Shown piece by piece: positions 1 to 8,597 of a DNA stretch of 37,957 bases. The DNA comes from Chara braunii (lineage: Eukaryota; Streptophyta; Charophyceae; Charales; Characeae). How positions within the stretch are numbered: position 1 is the first letter of the stretch; every line of letters begins with the position of its first letter. The stretch is taken from NCBI GenBank assembly GCA_003427395.1, contig BFEA01000025.1, positions 5,851 through 43,807 on the forward strand, written 5' to 3'. Made by a program: the position numbers and the translations under genes. The notes beneath the pieces are model-generated. The model searched no databases, had not been told where the DNA came from, and was given only the letters and a program-made list of their open reading frames with translations.

Positions 1-84
1 CTTTATTTATGCATGTCATCCTTGTGCAGGGGCCATGTTAATCTTCTCCGTATCGTTCCAGTTTTAACGGACGTCCAGGAGGAC
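1..84 (-). pseudogene. U6 snRNA-like sequence, nearly full 5' part, 3' end cut by the window edge
   Basis: Read on the minus strand, this matches plant-type U6 snRNA from its 5' stem (GTCC-TCCT-GGAC, still able to pair) through TGGAACGATACGGAGAAG, ATTAACATGGCCCCTGC and ACAAGGATGACATGCATAAA. U6 is the catalytic RNA of the spliceosome. Two changes hit its most conserved parts: the ACAGAGA box reads ACGGAGA, and the AGC catalytic triad (ATTAGCATGG in normal U6) reads AAC. No plant-type upstream element was found. A TATA-like TATAC lies only about 20 bases upstream of the RNA start, closer than is usual for plant U6. A retropseudogene is therefore more likely than a working gene. It lies just upstream of, or in an intron of, the APE2-like gene. 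Confidence 0.8.
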
Positions 85-561
85 TGTATTTGTAAATTTG
101 TATATCTTCGTAACGAGTATATGATCTGGCATTCCTGGTTATATCAGCCCCTCTGTGTCCACCTGTTCAAAGCTGGAACGCTCTCTCGCTGAACTCACAG
201 AACCATGCATGGCTCGTGCTCACAACTTCTCAGGGTCGTAATGGCGAGATGTGTTAACGGGGGGCCAAATGTTTGCTGTTTTCGAAATGCCAACTTTTTC
301 ATTATTGATCCAAACATGTCAAAACTGGACACATGACGTACCCTAAAGCACATACATATCACACAAAAAGAAAAACAAGAAAAAAAACAAAAAATCAGCA
401 CAATGTGACAGTTTCGGTGCAAAATTTGCCAAGAATAACACTCCTAGTTAACCACATGTGTCGTAATGCAGTGGCAAAAGAAAAAAGCTAACGCTCTTCT
501 TCGTTTGTGTTCTGTCGTGGGTCCTGTTATGTCTTGATAACGACTTGCGAAGCTGAATTAG
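85..561. other. Upstream intron or 5' flank of the APE2-like gene, no supported exon
   Basis: This stretch is probably intronic for the + strand APE2-like gene, because the exon that follows begins in the middle of the endonuclease domain. It ends in a pyrimidine-containing tract and a TTAG acceptor at 560-561. A very weak second U6-like resemblance (CTGGAACG near 172 and GCATGGCTCGTGCTCA near 207) is noted but not called. Confidence 0.4.
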
Positions 562-685
562 CATGGATGGACGAGTTGATGAAAGACTACGTTGACCTCT
601 TCAGATATTTTCACCCATACGCGAGCGATGCATTTTCTTGCTGGGATCAGCGGAACGATGCACGCTCTCGCAACGAAGGCGTAAG
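562..685 (+). CDS. APE2: APE2-type AP endonuclease, internal exon (endonuclease domain part)
   Basis: The exon encodes roughly AWMDELMKDYVDLFRYFHP followed by YASDAFSCWDQRNDARSRNEG. This is the stretch of the exonuclease III/APE2 fold that precedes the R-I-D-Y motif. DLFRYFHP and AF-CWD-ARxxNEG are typical of APE2 proteins. The donor is AAG|GTATGA at 685/686; joining to the next exon at 1109 gives N-E-G-V-R-I-D-Y, which restores the family motif across the junction. The acceptor is placed at TTAG (560-561) because the open frame upstream of it looks unrelated, so the left boundary is less certain than the right. Earlier exons carrying the N-terminal catalytic residues lie outside the window. 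Confidence 0.8.
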
Positions 686-1108
686 GTATGAGATTGCATC
701 GTCGACAAACCTCTGATGGTCTGACCTTGCTTTTGCTCTTTGGCTCTGTTGATATGGAACAAGTGATGGAAAGGAGCCCTGTTTTACTCTTTATTTTTTG
801 GTCTGCTGATAGGATGGCAAGTGCATGCAGCTTCTTTCTCTGTTCTGATTGCGCCTTCAGCTTTTCCCAAACTTCTCCTTTTTCTTTTTTTTTTCAGTGC
901 TTGACAAGTGGAGGGCTAAAAAAACCTGTAAACTATATAGGTGATGAAAAGCTAAGGACTCTCCACTCTAGCTCCTTTCAGTCTAATGAGCAAAGTTGAG
1001 CACTGAGCATTGCCCCGGTAACGTTTCTAGTTCCTTTCCGTGAAATGCAAGATATTACACTTAATTGCTGCGATTGGCGTGATGCTTTCTGTGATTGTTG
1101 TCGAACAG
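686..1108 (+). other. Spliceosomal intron of the APE2-like gene
   Basis: The intron is GT-AG and 423 bp long. Its donor is GTATGA and its acceptor is GTCGAACAG after a T-rich tract. Its position is fixed by the restored reading frame V-R-I-D-Y across the junction. Confidence 0.8.
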
Positions 1109-2732
1109 GATCGATTACACAATCTGCGACAAAGGTTTTCTGCCCCAGATAGTGACCACCGACATCCTGAATCTGCCGAAGAAGTGGAGTGACCATACGG
1201 CGGTCAGCGTTACGTTGTTAGAACAGCCTCGTTTGGCAGATCATCCTCGGCCGAAGCTCTCTGCCACAAATATAAAGCAGCTTCGGGAAGACAGGCGGCA
1301 GAAGAGGCTGACATCACTTTTTGTTAGGAAACCAGCTGCAGGGAGCGATGCTGCTGCCTACTCGCCTAGCCATCCTGGTGGTGGAAATGTGGCACTGACA
1401 CCAACGAGGTCAGGTTTATCAACCTCAGCAGTCGAATCGGACACAAGGGAATCCATTTCGCTGACTATTTCTGTAGATAAGCACACAACAGATGCAAAAA
1501 ATGCTAGCCAGCTTAGGAACCTGCCCAGCCAGGCAGTGCATGGGCCTATTGAGACCAAAAGTCCACCTGTACTGGAATTGGACAGTGCTTCGAATGACAT
1601 GGTGGTGGGAGCAGCGGACTCTCATAAAGCTGGCGGGCAATCTTCGAATGAAACGGTGATGGCAGCCGTGGACTCTAATCAAGCTGCTGATGCTACGAAT
1701 GCAGCAAAAAGAAGTCCTGCTTTCACAGCTGAAGGTACTTTCGATGGTGATGCTGATCACAGAGCGGGCAAGACTTGCACAGCCGGTGCCATCAGACAAA
1801 ATGATGATAGATTAGCACCAAGTGAATTGGCGATAAGACAATGTCATGGTCTCCCTGAGGAGACCAGAATGTCAGCTACTGCTGCAGAGAAGTCAGAGCT
1901 GCAGGGTCAAGCTCGTGGAGTTTCAACAAGTGCCGAATGTGTGCCTGATGATAATCGATGCGTTGACGTTTGGGGAGGAAGTCGGATTGTGTGTGAGGGC
2001 GAGCCAAAAGCTATCTCGCGACACACCACCGACACCGAATGGAAAGACGATTCCGAGCGTAAAGACGTGGGTGGTGGTGGTCGTAGTGGAAGCGCGGAAT
2101 GTCCAAAGAAAGCAATGCCTGCAGAAATGGAGGGTGTAGAGAAGATGGCAGCAGCAGCTGCAGCAGCAGGAGGAGGAGGAGGAGGAGAGAACCAAGTGGG
2201 TAAAGATGCAGAGCAGTGCGAGCTAGAGAAAGTCTCAGAGGTCAATTGGAGAGATTCACACAACTTGAGGGGAAGCAGAAAAGACGGAGGGAGGCAAGTC
2301 GTCTTGCGACCGAATGCCCCTTCCAGGGGCCAACAGCATGCTGATTTGCTGGATGACGAAGGGAGGCAAGTTGTCTTGCGACCAAGTACCCCTTCCAGGG
2401 TCCTTTCGGATGCAAATCATCTCCTTGAGCGTTCGGACCAGGGAAATCTGCTCGAGGTTTTGGAACAAGGAAATCCGCTTAAAGCTGCTGACCAGAAAAG
2501 CCTCTCCAAGCCTTCAGACACTCGGAAGAATCCACTTAAGCTTTCAGATGATCAGCTAATCAGTCGCAAAGCTGCTCAAGGCCCCAAAAAAGCAGGCGCT
2601 GCTCATCCTAAATCAAGTCTCTCTGTTTCAGGTAGGACTGGTGCAAAGCAAAGGGGTATAGAAACCTTCTTTTCTCCTATCGGTGGGAAACCCATGCCTG
2701 GAGCCCCTGCGGAAAAGAGGCGAAAGTTGTAG
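1109..2732 (+). CDS. APE2: APE2-type AP endonuclease, last exon with PCNA-binding tail
   Basis: The exon encodes about 540 residues and ends in a TAG stop. Family knowledge: APE2 is a nuclear AP endonuclease with 3'-5' exonuclease and 3'-phosphodiesterase activity, stimulated by PCNA, that acts in base excision repair and at 3'-blocked ends. Seen here: R-I-D-Y at the start, then PKKWSDHTAV (residues about 24-33), whose Asp-His pair is the conserved catalytic end of the exonuclease/endonuclease/phosphatase fold. A PIP-like QKRLTSLF follows (1299-1322). The long tail is polar and low in complexity, with an Ala7-Gly6 run (2148-2186) and a duplicated GRQVVLRP-APSR segment (72-bp period, 2283-2400). 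Near the end is a canonical PIP box QRGIETFF (2649-2672), followed by a basic EKRRKL terminus. Most plant and animal APE2 proteins end in a GRF zinc finger; none is encoded here. It could lie in an unannotated alternative exon or be truly lost. Confidence 0.87.
2283..2400 (+). repeat. 72-bp direct repeat inside the APE2 tail
   Basis: Two copies start at 2283 and 2355 and share about 46 bp (GAGGGAGGCAAGT...TTCCAGGG). They keep the reading frame and duplicate the peptide GRQVVLRP. Since 72 is divisible by 3, the duplication expands a disordered tail without breaking it. Confidence 0.8.
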
Positions 2733-3145
2733 ACATTACTGCCCTTTGGTGTTCTGGTACCTGTACGCTCTCCGTGTTTTATAGCACTCTCTATGTTCTT
2801 CTGTACTTCAAGAAAAAGTTAATTTTGTTTAATGAATCTTTTGTATCGACTTTTTTTGCTCCTGCGATGTGCTGACCTCTCCCTATTCTGTTACTTGTTC
2901 ACAGGCAGTCCCGAGTTTGCATTGTTGTTTCCTTTCCATAGTCGCACGATTGGATTTTCTTTTCCCTTTCCCAAAATTGTCCTTGCGTTAATCTGGCGCC
3001 CTTCGAGCTCTTTGGCATCTTCTTGCTCTTCCAGGGCTCCCTCTCCTACCCCCCCCCGCCCCCCACACGTAAAAATATTCTGCATCCTGTCCATTGAGGC
3101 ATCACTGAAAAGTGGAATTATATTACTATACTGTGCGAGAATGGG
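2733..3145 (+). other. 3' untranslated region and downstream flank of the APE2-like gene
   Basis: After the stop the sequence is T-rich (TGTTTTATAG, TTCTTCTGTACTTC, TTTTGTTT), as expected of a plant 3' UTR. No single polyadenylation site can be fixed. A C-rich run occurs near 3050. No further coding potential is supported. Confidence 0.4.
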
Positions 3146-3168
3146 GCATAGATCGAGAAATGGTCCAA

Positions 3169-3170
<2 letters not shown>
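3146..3170 (+). pseudogene. 3'-end fragment of U6 snRNA, 5'-truncated retroposed copy
   Basis: The 25 bases match the 3' end of plant U6 (GCATAAATCGAG, then AAATGGTCCAAAT) with one mismatch (A to G at the sixth base). They run straight into (AAC)n. Only the last part of the RNA is present and a simple-sequence tail is attached to its 3' side. This is the layout of a 5'-truncated, LINE-type reverse-transcribed copy. Confidence 0.8.

Positions 3171-3201
<31 letters not shown>
3171..3201 (+). repeat. (AAC)n microsatellite attached to the U6 3' fragment
   Basis: There are about ten AAC units directly after the U6 3' end. It could be the tail of the retroposed copy or an expansion of it. Confidence 0.9.
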
Positions 3202-3202
<1 letters not shown>

Positions 3203-3560
3203 TTGCGCCCACCTTTTGCACTCCTGTGATTCACCTTTTTCCTCCGTATCCAGCCCTCTGTTTTTTTTCTCTGGTACCTGTCTGCTTTTGTTGTGCTTTT
3301 TTTTCCCTTTTTTTTTTTTTCAATCTTGTTCTTGATAACTGAAAGTATTTTGCATCCCCTTTTTGCACTCCTGCGACATGCCTTCATTTCCCTATCCCCC
3401 TTCTCAGTCTGTTTTCCTTCTTTTTTTTTTCAGAAAAAAAACAACAGAAAACAGCTCCTCATGGGCCTGGCTCGATGTCCACTGTGTGTTTTCCTGTTTC
3501 TCTGCGTAACTTCTTTCCTTCTTCGATCCTCTCTCTTGTTTTTCTTTTTCTTTAAGCTGT
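3202..3560. other. Pyrimidine-rich non-coding stretch
   Basis: The + strand is dominated by T/C runs (T14 near 3310, T10 near 3421) with no conserved reading frame. Open frames here only reflect the base bias. Confidence 0.5.
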
Positions 3561-3562
3561 TG

Positions 3563-3620
3563 TTTCTAGGAATCAGTACCATAGTTACCGCTGCTTTTCT
3601 AGGAATCAGTACCATAGTTA
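3563..3620 (+). repeat. 33-bp tandem repeat, about 1.8 copies
   Basis: TTTCTAGGAATCAGTACCAT starts at 3563 and again at 3596 and is followed in both by AGTTA. The copies are identical over 25 bp. Confidence 0.85.
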
Positions 3621-4356
3621 AACTAATGCTTGTCGGGCCCTTATCACGAGGCTTTTTTCAGCGACCCCACCCCCCACCCCTCATCTCCCTCTCTCTGCCC
3701 TCAGCCCCCCTGTCACTCCTTCCTGCTTCCCTCTCTTTTCCCTGCTTCTTGGCCCTCTGTATACGCTCCAGCCAGAATCAGTCAGGTAATCTGGGTGCAG
3801 GCTCTTTTCCTTCCCTTGCTGAGCACTATTTACTCCCCCCAACCTCCCCGGAGCATGGATTTCTGGCCCGCGCTTGTTGCGCTTATTCCGGAGTTTCGCA
3901 TTTGCTCAATGTCATGCACATCATCCTCTCCTGGTCCCTTTTCCGTCTCCATTCCTCTCTGAGTCAGGAAAGTTATGCGTGATTAGTGTGGCAACAGTCT
4001 GTTGACTCTGTTCCTGTGATCTAATCAAGCATTGCCCGACTTCTGTCCCTCTGGATACGACGAAAAAAAGCGATGGGCAACCTCTGGACCCTGTATTGCA
4101 ATGCCTGGCCAGGTCTTCCATGGCGAGCCCGATCTTGTTTGCGTGCTTTGGTTTTGAACAGTGGTTACAAGGTTCAACAGCCAGAAGTGGAGAACAGCTT
4201 TGGTGAGTGACACGTTGCCCCAGGCGTTGTCCATGGGACCCAGAAACTTTGGCAAAAAGTGACCAAGTCCTTTTTGCTACCCATAAAGGACCCATCAGTA
4301 CAATGAACCTGCTTGCGCGGCGTTCTCGTCCACTCTCATTGCCTTCCAGTGCATCA
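3621..4356. other. Non-coding stretch, nothing recognisable
   Basis: C/T-rich in its first half, mixed afterwards. A 167-codon open frame on the minus strand (3921-4424) shows no family resemblance and overlaps the U6-like copy, so it is not called a gene. Confidence 0.35.
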
Positions 4357-4443
4357 GTCCAAAGAACGAACTTCAAACTGGAACCAGACCAAGAAGGAGG
4401 TAAGATTGACACATCTCTCTGCACAAGGATGACTTGAGAAGGT
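4357..4443 (+). pseudogene. Diverged U6 snRNA-like copy
   Basis: Segments of U6 appear in the correct order on the + strand: GTCC at 4357, AAACTGGAAC at 4374 (the same C variant as the copy at 1-84), AAGATT near 4402, CTGCACAAGGATGAC at 4419-4433 (again sharing the GCACAA variant with the copy at 1-84), then TTGAGAA in the position of U6 TCGAGAA. Insertions and deletions separate the blocks. The shared variants suggest this copy and the one at 1-84 come from the same diverged source. Confidence 0.6.
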
Positions 4444-4543
4444 GAGAAACACTTTCCCTGCCACCAACGAATCTGCAGAGGAAGACATGTCTTCAGTGTC
4501 CGTCTTTTGGACGAGAATTGAGTGCAGTATCTGTACTATCTGG

Positions 4544-4587
4544 TCTTTTCTTTTCTTTTCTTTTCTTTTCTCTTCTCTTCTCTTTTA
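4544..4587 (+). repeat. (TTTTC)n / (TCTTC)n microsatellite
   Basis: Pentanucleotide TTTTC units grade into TCTTC units and end at TTTTAGTAG. Confidence 0.9.
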
Positions 4588-4754
4588 GTAGTGTTCTGAT
4601 CAGCTTAGTGGGGGGGGGGAAATGAAATCTGTGGTTGACATCTGAAATGATTGTATGGGTTACTCACGAGTCAGGAATCCTGTCTTTCCAACAAATGTTT
4701 GAATTTAATGATCTTTAAAGTTTTAATAATACTAACACTAGGATGGTTTCGACT

Positions 4755-5042
4755 GAGCTGTGGACGCGATTGTGGTCAGATGCATCCGGTCTGGTCGTAA
4801 TCGCGGTCGGATGAATTTAGGGAAGTGTTTGTGTCAAGTTGTGTGAGTATGCCCTGAAGCACTCAAACAGCATTGGGAAATGATCGGAATCAGGGAACTG
4901 AACGATGTCAGAACGTGAGACAAAGTGAGACAATGGCCCCCGCTGAGAGAGAAAAAAGAGTCGATCTGAATGATGATTCAATGATCTCATCATGATGCGG
5001 CAAAGCCACTGCATGTGTTTCATTATTTTGTTAATCAATGCA
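4755..5042. other. Non-coding region with a dispersed GTAATC-C-GTC motif
   Basis: GTCGTAATCGCGGTC at 4795-4809 recurs in related form at 14933, 15862 and 26548. A partial copy (GATTGTGGTCAGATG) precedes it near 4769. It may be the remnant of a dispersed element. No gene is seen. Confidence 0.4.
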
Positions 5043-5325
5043 TGCACCCTTGCTAGACAATGTCAATCAGCCCGTACACTGTTTACATGTTGTTCGCTGT
5101 CTTCGAAGCAAAGCACCACACTGAACGCTACGGCAAGGTCGAGCAATGCATCTGATTAAACTCCATACTACTATATAATATATATACAGGTCAGACCGTG
5201 TGCATCCTTGCGAAACAATGCCAGCCCGTGCACTGTTTAGATGTCGCTCGCTGGATCGAGGCAAACCACCACGCTTGACACTGCAGCAAGGCCAGGCAAT
5301 GCATCCGGTCAAGCTTCTGCACCTG
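5043..5325 (+). repeat. Diverged tandem duplication, 158-bp period
   Basis: TGCACCCTTGCTAGACAATG at 5043 and TGCATCCTTGCGAAACAATG at 5201 begin two collinear copies. Both continue with CAGCCCGTRCACTGTTTA, GCAAGGYC and CAATGCATCYGRT. The copies are clearly diverged, so the duplication is old. A (TA)-rich stretch sits between them. Confidence 0.75.
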
Positions 5326-7067
5326 TGCCTATAGGTCAAGACCGAGCTTGGTAGTACTGCTGCCGGGGGATACGTTCGGCGGACCGTCACTGTTACTGTG
5401 CCATTTTGTGAACATGCAGGTAAGGTTCAATTGGCATGTGCACAGCAAAATATCTGCTCCGACACCCACGAAGGGGTGGTCGCTTCGACCTCCTCTGCCC
5501 CTGAGAATTGTGAAATGCCTGTGTCTTGCATTCAGCCTACCCGTCCACCATTGGCCTTGAGATGACCTGCTAGCATCAACTAACTGGCAGCATTTGCGAC
5601 TTTCCATCTGGTGGATGCTGACAACAGGTCTTATGCTTCGTTGACTTTCCATTTCAGGAAACGGGTTTCGTACGTAGGATATGGACTGCCCTCAATCGAT
5701 GTCTCACTCACTATCGTCCAGCTCTCTTCTCTGGGCTGCAGTTGGTCGCATCCTTAATTGGAAGCCGCACACTCAGGGTAAGATTCCTCAACTGCAAGAT
5801 ACTGAGAGGTTGTCGCACCCGTGCGTGCAGATACAGACTTGATTTTGTAACACATGAACACACTCTCTTTGTCTCCATCCCAATTATTAGCACCACCTTT
5901 CGTATATCAATGGCAGATGCATGACCCCAAGAAACTCGTCGCAGCCACTGCACAATTATTCAGCCGACGTTCGCTTCAGATATGATCAGCATTCCCTTTG
6001 TCGTGAGGATTATGAGGTCACCACGGTCCACACATGCCTTCTCTGTCTCTATTTCGCCTTCTGCTGACTGTCTCCTCTGCACTCACATCCGCACCACATT
6101 CTCTCTGTAGAGCGGGGATAGATTTACACATATATGCAATTGTGCATTGTCGTGCCTCTGTGTCATAGCATGTGGGAGCCATATTTTGCCTATAACGTTC
6201 TTTCTATGAAGGGGGTAGCGCCTAATGTTATTCCCATCTGATTCTGTTTGGATTTGAAGTTTGAATTCCATGATCTGTTCACTAACAGTTACATCTGTGT
6301 ACCATTCACGAACATGAACATGAACTACCATCTTCCCCCGAATAGAATTGCATGGTTATCACATCTGTATTTGGTGTAACTTTCAGTCTAGATGTATGGA
6401 TAGTGACTGTGTTTATTCAATCTAACAGGGTAGCTGTTGCCTGGAATGTTTGTAAAAAGGGTGCCATCCGAATCAGCGTCCGCAACTGTGCAGAGTGGAT
6501 ATTCTGCTTCCGCAGGTCACATGGAATACCGTCATATGCCTGGAGCTAGCAGAAGTCAAAGAGGTTCATCCCGGCTCCAGGTCAGCACCCTCTGGACCCA
6601 ACGTTTGTCCACCCGAAGGTTCGAAATCGCTCCCAATTCCCTCCACCCCAATGCCCCCGCCCCAAACACCCCACAAATCCCACAAGCCCCTGGAGTCGCC
6701 GAGAACGGCAGGTAGAAGAGAGACCATATTTGCCGGACTGGTGCAAAAACAATATCTCAAGTTCTGAATGCTGGATTTGTTTATGTTTGCTATCTAGTAT
6801 ACTTAGGGGAAATTTAATTTCATCTGTACCCTGTCCAAAGATGGGAATTCCCCTTAGAGGCTTAGACCCAGTTCCATGTGCCCAACTTGCATCTATACCT
6901 GGGAAATGGCCTGTGGAAATTATGTCCATGCCCTGGACCAAAGTGGGCCAAGGTTGGTACCGGCAAATTGCAGTTATAGTACACAATTACCAGAATGCTC
7001 AAATTAATAAATTATGTACGTACCCAGGCGTACTAGGTCCACAGTATAGTACTGCATACCTAATTTG
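5326..7067. other. Non-coding stretch, no supported gene
   Basis: Mixed-composition sequence. Short frames near 6430-6770 were inspected as possible exons and rejected. No repeats beyond short direct copies were noticed. Confidence 0.35.
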
Positions 7068-7105
7068 CATGCCCAATTTCTGGGCATGAGCATGATTTCA
7101 TGCTC
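7068..7105. repeat. Two adjacent 8-bp-arm hairpins
   Basis: CATGCCCA-atttc-TGGGCATG (7068-7088) is followed at once by GAGCATGA-tt-TCATGCTC (7088-7105). The arms are perfect. Function unknown. Confidence 0.6.
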
Positions 7106-7435
7106 CTGCACCAAGGCCCCTGTGGGACCAGGTACAGGTATAATTTAGAGCATGGGAAACACAGGGTACTAGCTTGAACCACCAGCAGAGCCTGCAAACG
7201 GCTGGTCATAGCCATACCCACTCCCACGTGCCTGCATGTGGCCAGGTGGTGGGAGGATGGCCCCGGGCTGGGTTGGGGGCAGTTCCAGTGGAAAAACAAC
7301 GGGCCAGTTGTGGGTGGCCGCCTGTGAATTGAAAAAAACAGCCGGGCGTGGGCAGGTCCATACATGGCTAGGGTGACCCGCCAGAGAGATGCATGTATGC
7401 ATGTGTATGTGTTTGTGTTTGTGTGCATATATGTA

Positions 7436-7740
7436 TGTATCTGGCCTTGTAACTGTTCCAGATAGAGCTGCGAGGGTCACACGTTCTGTACAAGGGAGTA
7501 GACGGTAGGCAGGTACTCACACCTGTGTACGCACATCTGCGACAAATGATGTTGTGCAGAAAATGATGTGACCCAACAGTATGTATGTTTACGTATGTAT
7601 GTATGTATACTGGCCTTGTAACTGTACCAGATACAGCTGTGAGGACCACACATTCTGTACGAGGGAGTAGACGATAGGCAGGCACTCAGGCCTGTGTACG
7701 CACATTTGTGAAACAGTTTTCACCTTTGGCAGTAGCCGAT
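7436..7740 (+). repeat. Diverged tandem duplication, about 169-bp period
   Basis: CTGGCCTTGTAACTGT begins at 7441 and 7610. Both copies go on through CTGTAC-AGGGAGTAGACG, TAGGCAGG-ACTCA and CCTGTGTACGCACAT. Each is preceded by GTATGTAT-type simple sequence. Confidence 0.8.
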
Positions 7741-7905
7741 GCAGATCCCAGGGGTCGATCCTTTGACCTCAGCTTACCTGTGTACAGTATCTGCACATTT
7801 GCCTGGAGTTGAACCCGTGACCTGCACGATAGCCAGTGGTAAGTAGGTCGCCGTAGGTTGTAGGCTGTAGGGAGATTCGAACTGTAGACCTGTAGGGTAG
7901 GAGTC
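7741..7905 (-). repeat. Cluster of tRNA T-arm/B-box-like segments on the minus strand
   Basis: Read on the minus strand, three segments resemble B boxes or T arms: GGTCACGGGTTCAACTCC (from about 7806-7823), GTTCGAATCTCC (about 7870-7881) and a weaker AGGATCGACCCC (about 7751-7762). No full tRNA cloverleaf was found, so these may be decayed tRNA-derived repeats. Confidence 0.35.
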
Positions 7906-8126
7906 CAAGTAGAGTCCAGAGGCCTAGCTTTAGTCCTTCTAGAAGGTCGGCAAGTGGTCAAGTGGTGAGTCTAAGGTAGGCCCACGTTTTTCAGACGAAG
8001 ACAAGTGGCAAGGTCAACAGGTAGGACCTCAGTGCAACTGCACTGAGTCGACGGTACGACCGCCTACAGTCAGGAGAAGGGTCTAGAGAGTCCCAGTCCA
8101 GTCCAGCAAGTACCACAGGGGTAGTG
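7906..8126. other. Non-coding sequence left of the adapter junction
   Basis: No gene. Its continuity with sequence right of 8164 is uncertain because of the embedded library adapter. Confidence 0.4.
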
Positions 8127-8164
8127 CTGTCTCTTATACACATCTAGATGTGTATAAGAGACAG
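8127..8164. other. Nextera mate-pair junction adapter left in the assembly (artefact)
   Basis: CTGTCTCTTATACACATCT (8127-8145) is followed directly by its exact reverse complement AGATGTGTATAAGAGACAG (8146-8164). The 19-mer is the Tn5 transposase mosaic end. This head-to-head 38-bp palindrome is the circularisation junction made in Nextera mate-pair libraries. It is not biological sequence, and the two sides may have been joined falsely. Confidence 0.97.
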
Positions 8165-8560
8165 GAGCCCAGCCATTCATTCATTCCTGCGTGAGCCATG
8201 CGGAAGCGCTGCCACAGCGACTTGTGCAAGGAGGTCTGCAGATGAGCCCGGAGGACGCAGTGGGCAAGAGAGGAGGAGTTAGCATAGCGATAGGTTAGAG
8301 GCAGCCATAGCTGCCATAGCTGTAGTTAGTAGTGAGTGTGTGTGTGTTCGAGTATTAGAGTGATGCGTGTGGGATATCCAGGGTGATCCAGTGTATGTGA
8401 ACAGTGAGATGTTTGGGCGCTGAAGTCGCCATAGCCACTTGAGAGTGAACTCGTATCTGAAGCCATATCTCTGAGTTTTGAGTGGGCGCATGTCGCCAGT
8501 GTGCTGCGTTACTGTTTACATGTGTGAAAAGTGTGTTTGAAAACGAGTCTGATTGCATTT

Positions 8561-8597
8561 GTGACAAATAGTGTCGTGCAGAAAATGATGTGGCACC
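8561..8597 (+). repeat. Dispersed copy of a 36-bp segment also at about 7529-7566
   Basis: GACAAATAGTGTCGTGCAG, then AAAATGATGTGGCAC, closely matches GACAAATGATGTTGTGCAG, then AAAATGATGTGACCC inside the tandem repeat to the left. The copies lie on both sides of the adapter junction. Confidence 0.7.

Noticed and set aside
164-225. Second U6-like match on the plus strand (CTGGAACG ... GCATGGCTCGTGCTCA)
   Set aside because: Only two short blocks match with wrong spacing; compatible with chance.
2832-3982. Phe/Leu/Ser-rich frames downstream of APE2
   Set aside because: They come from T/C-rich sequence; no domain, no start context, no homologous motif.
3921-4424. 167-codon open frame on the minus strand
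   Set aside because: No recognisable domain, and it overlaps the U6-like copy at 4357-4443.
6429-6770. Possible exon after a TCTAACAG acceptor
   Set aside because: The longer Ser/Pro-rich frame has a TAG just after the acceptor; the alternative frame is short and matches nothing known. No partner exons were seen.
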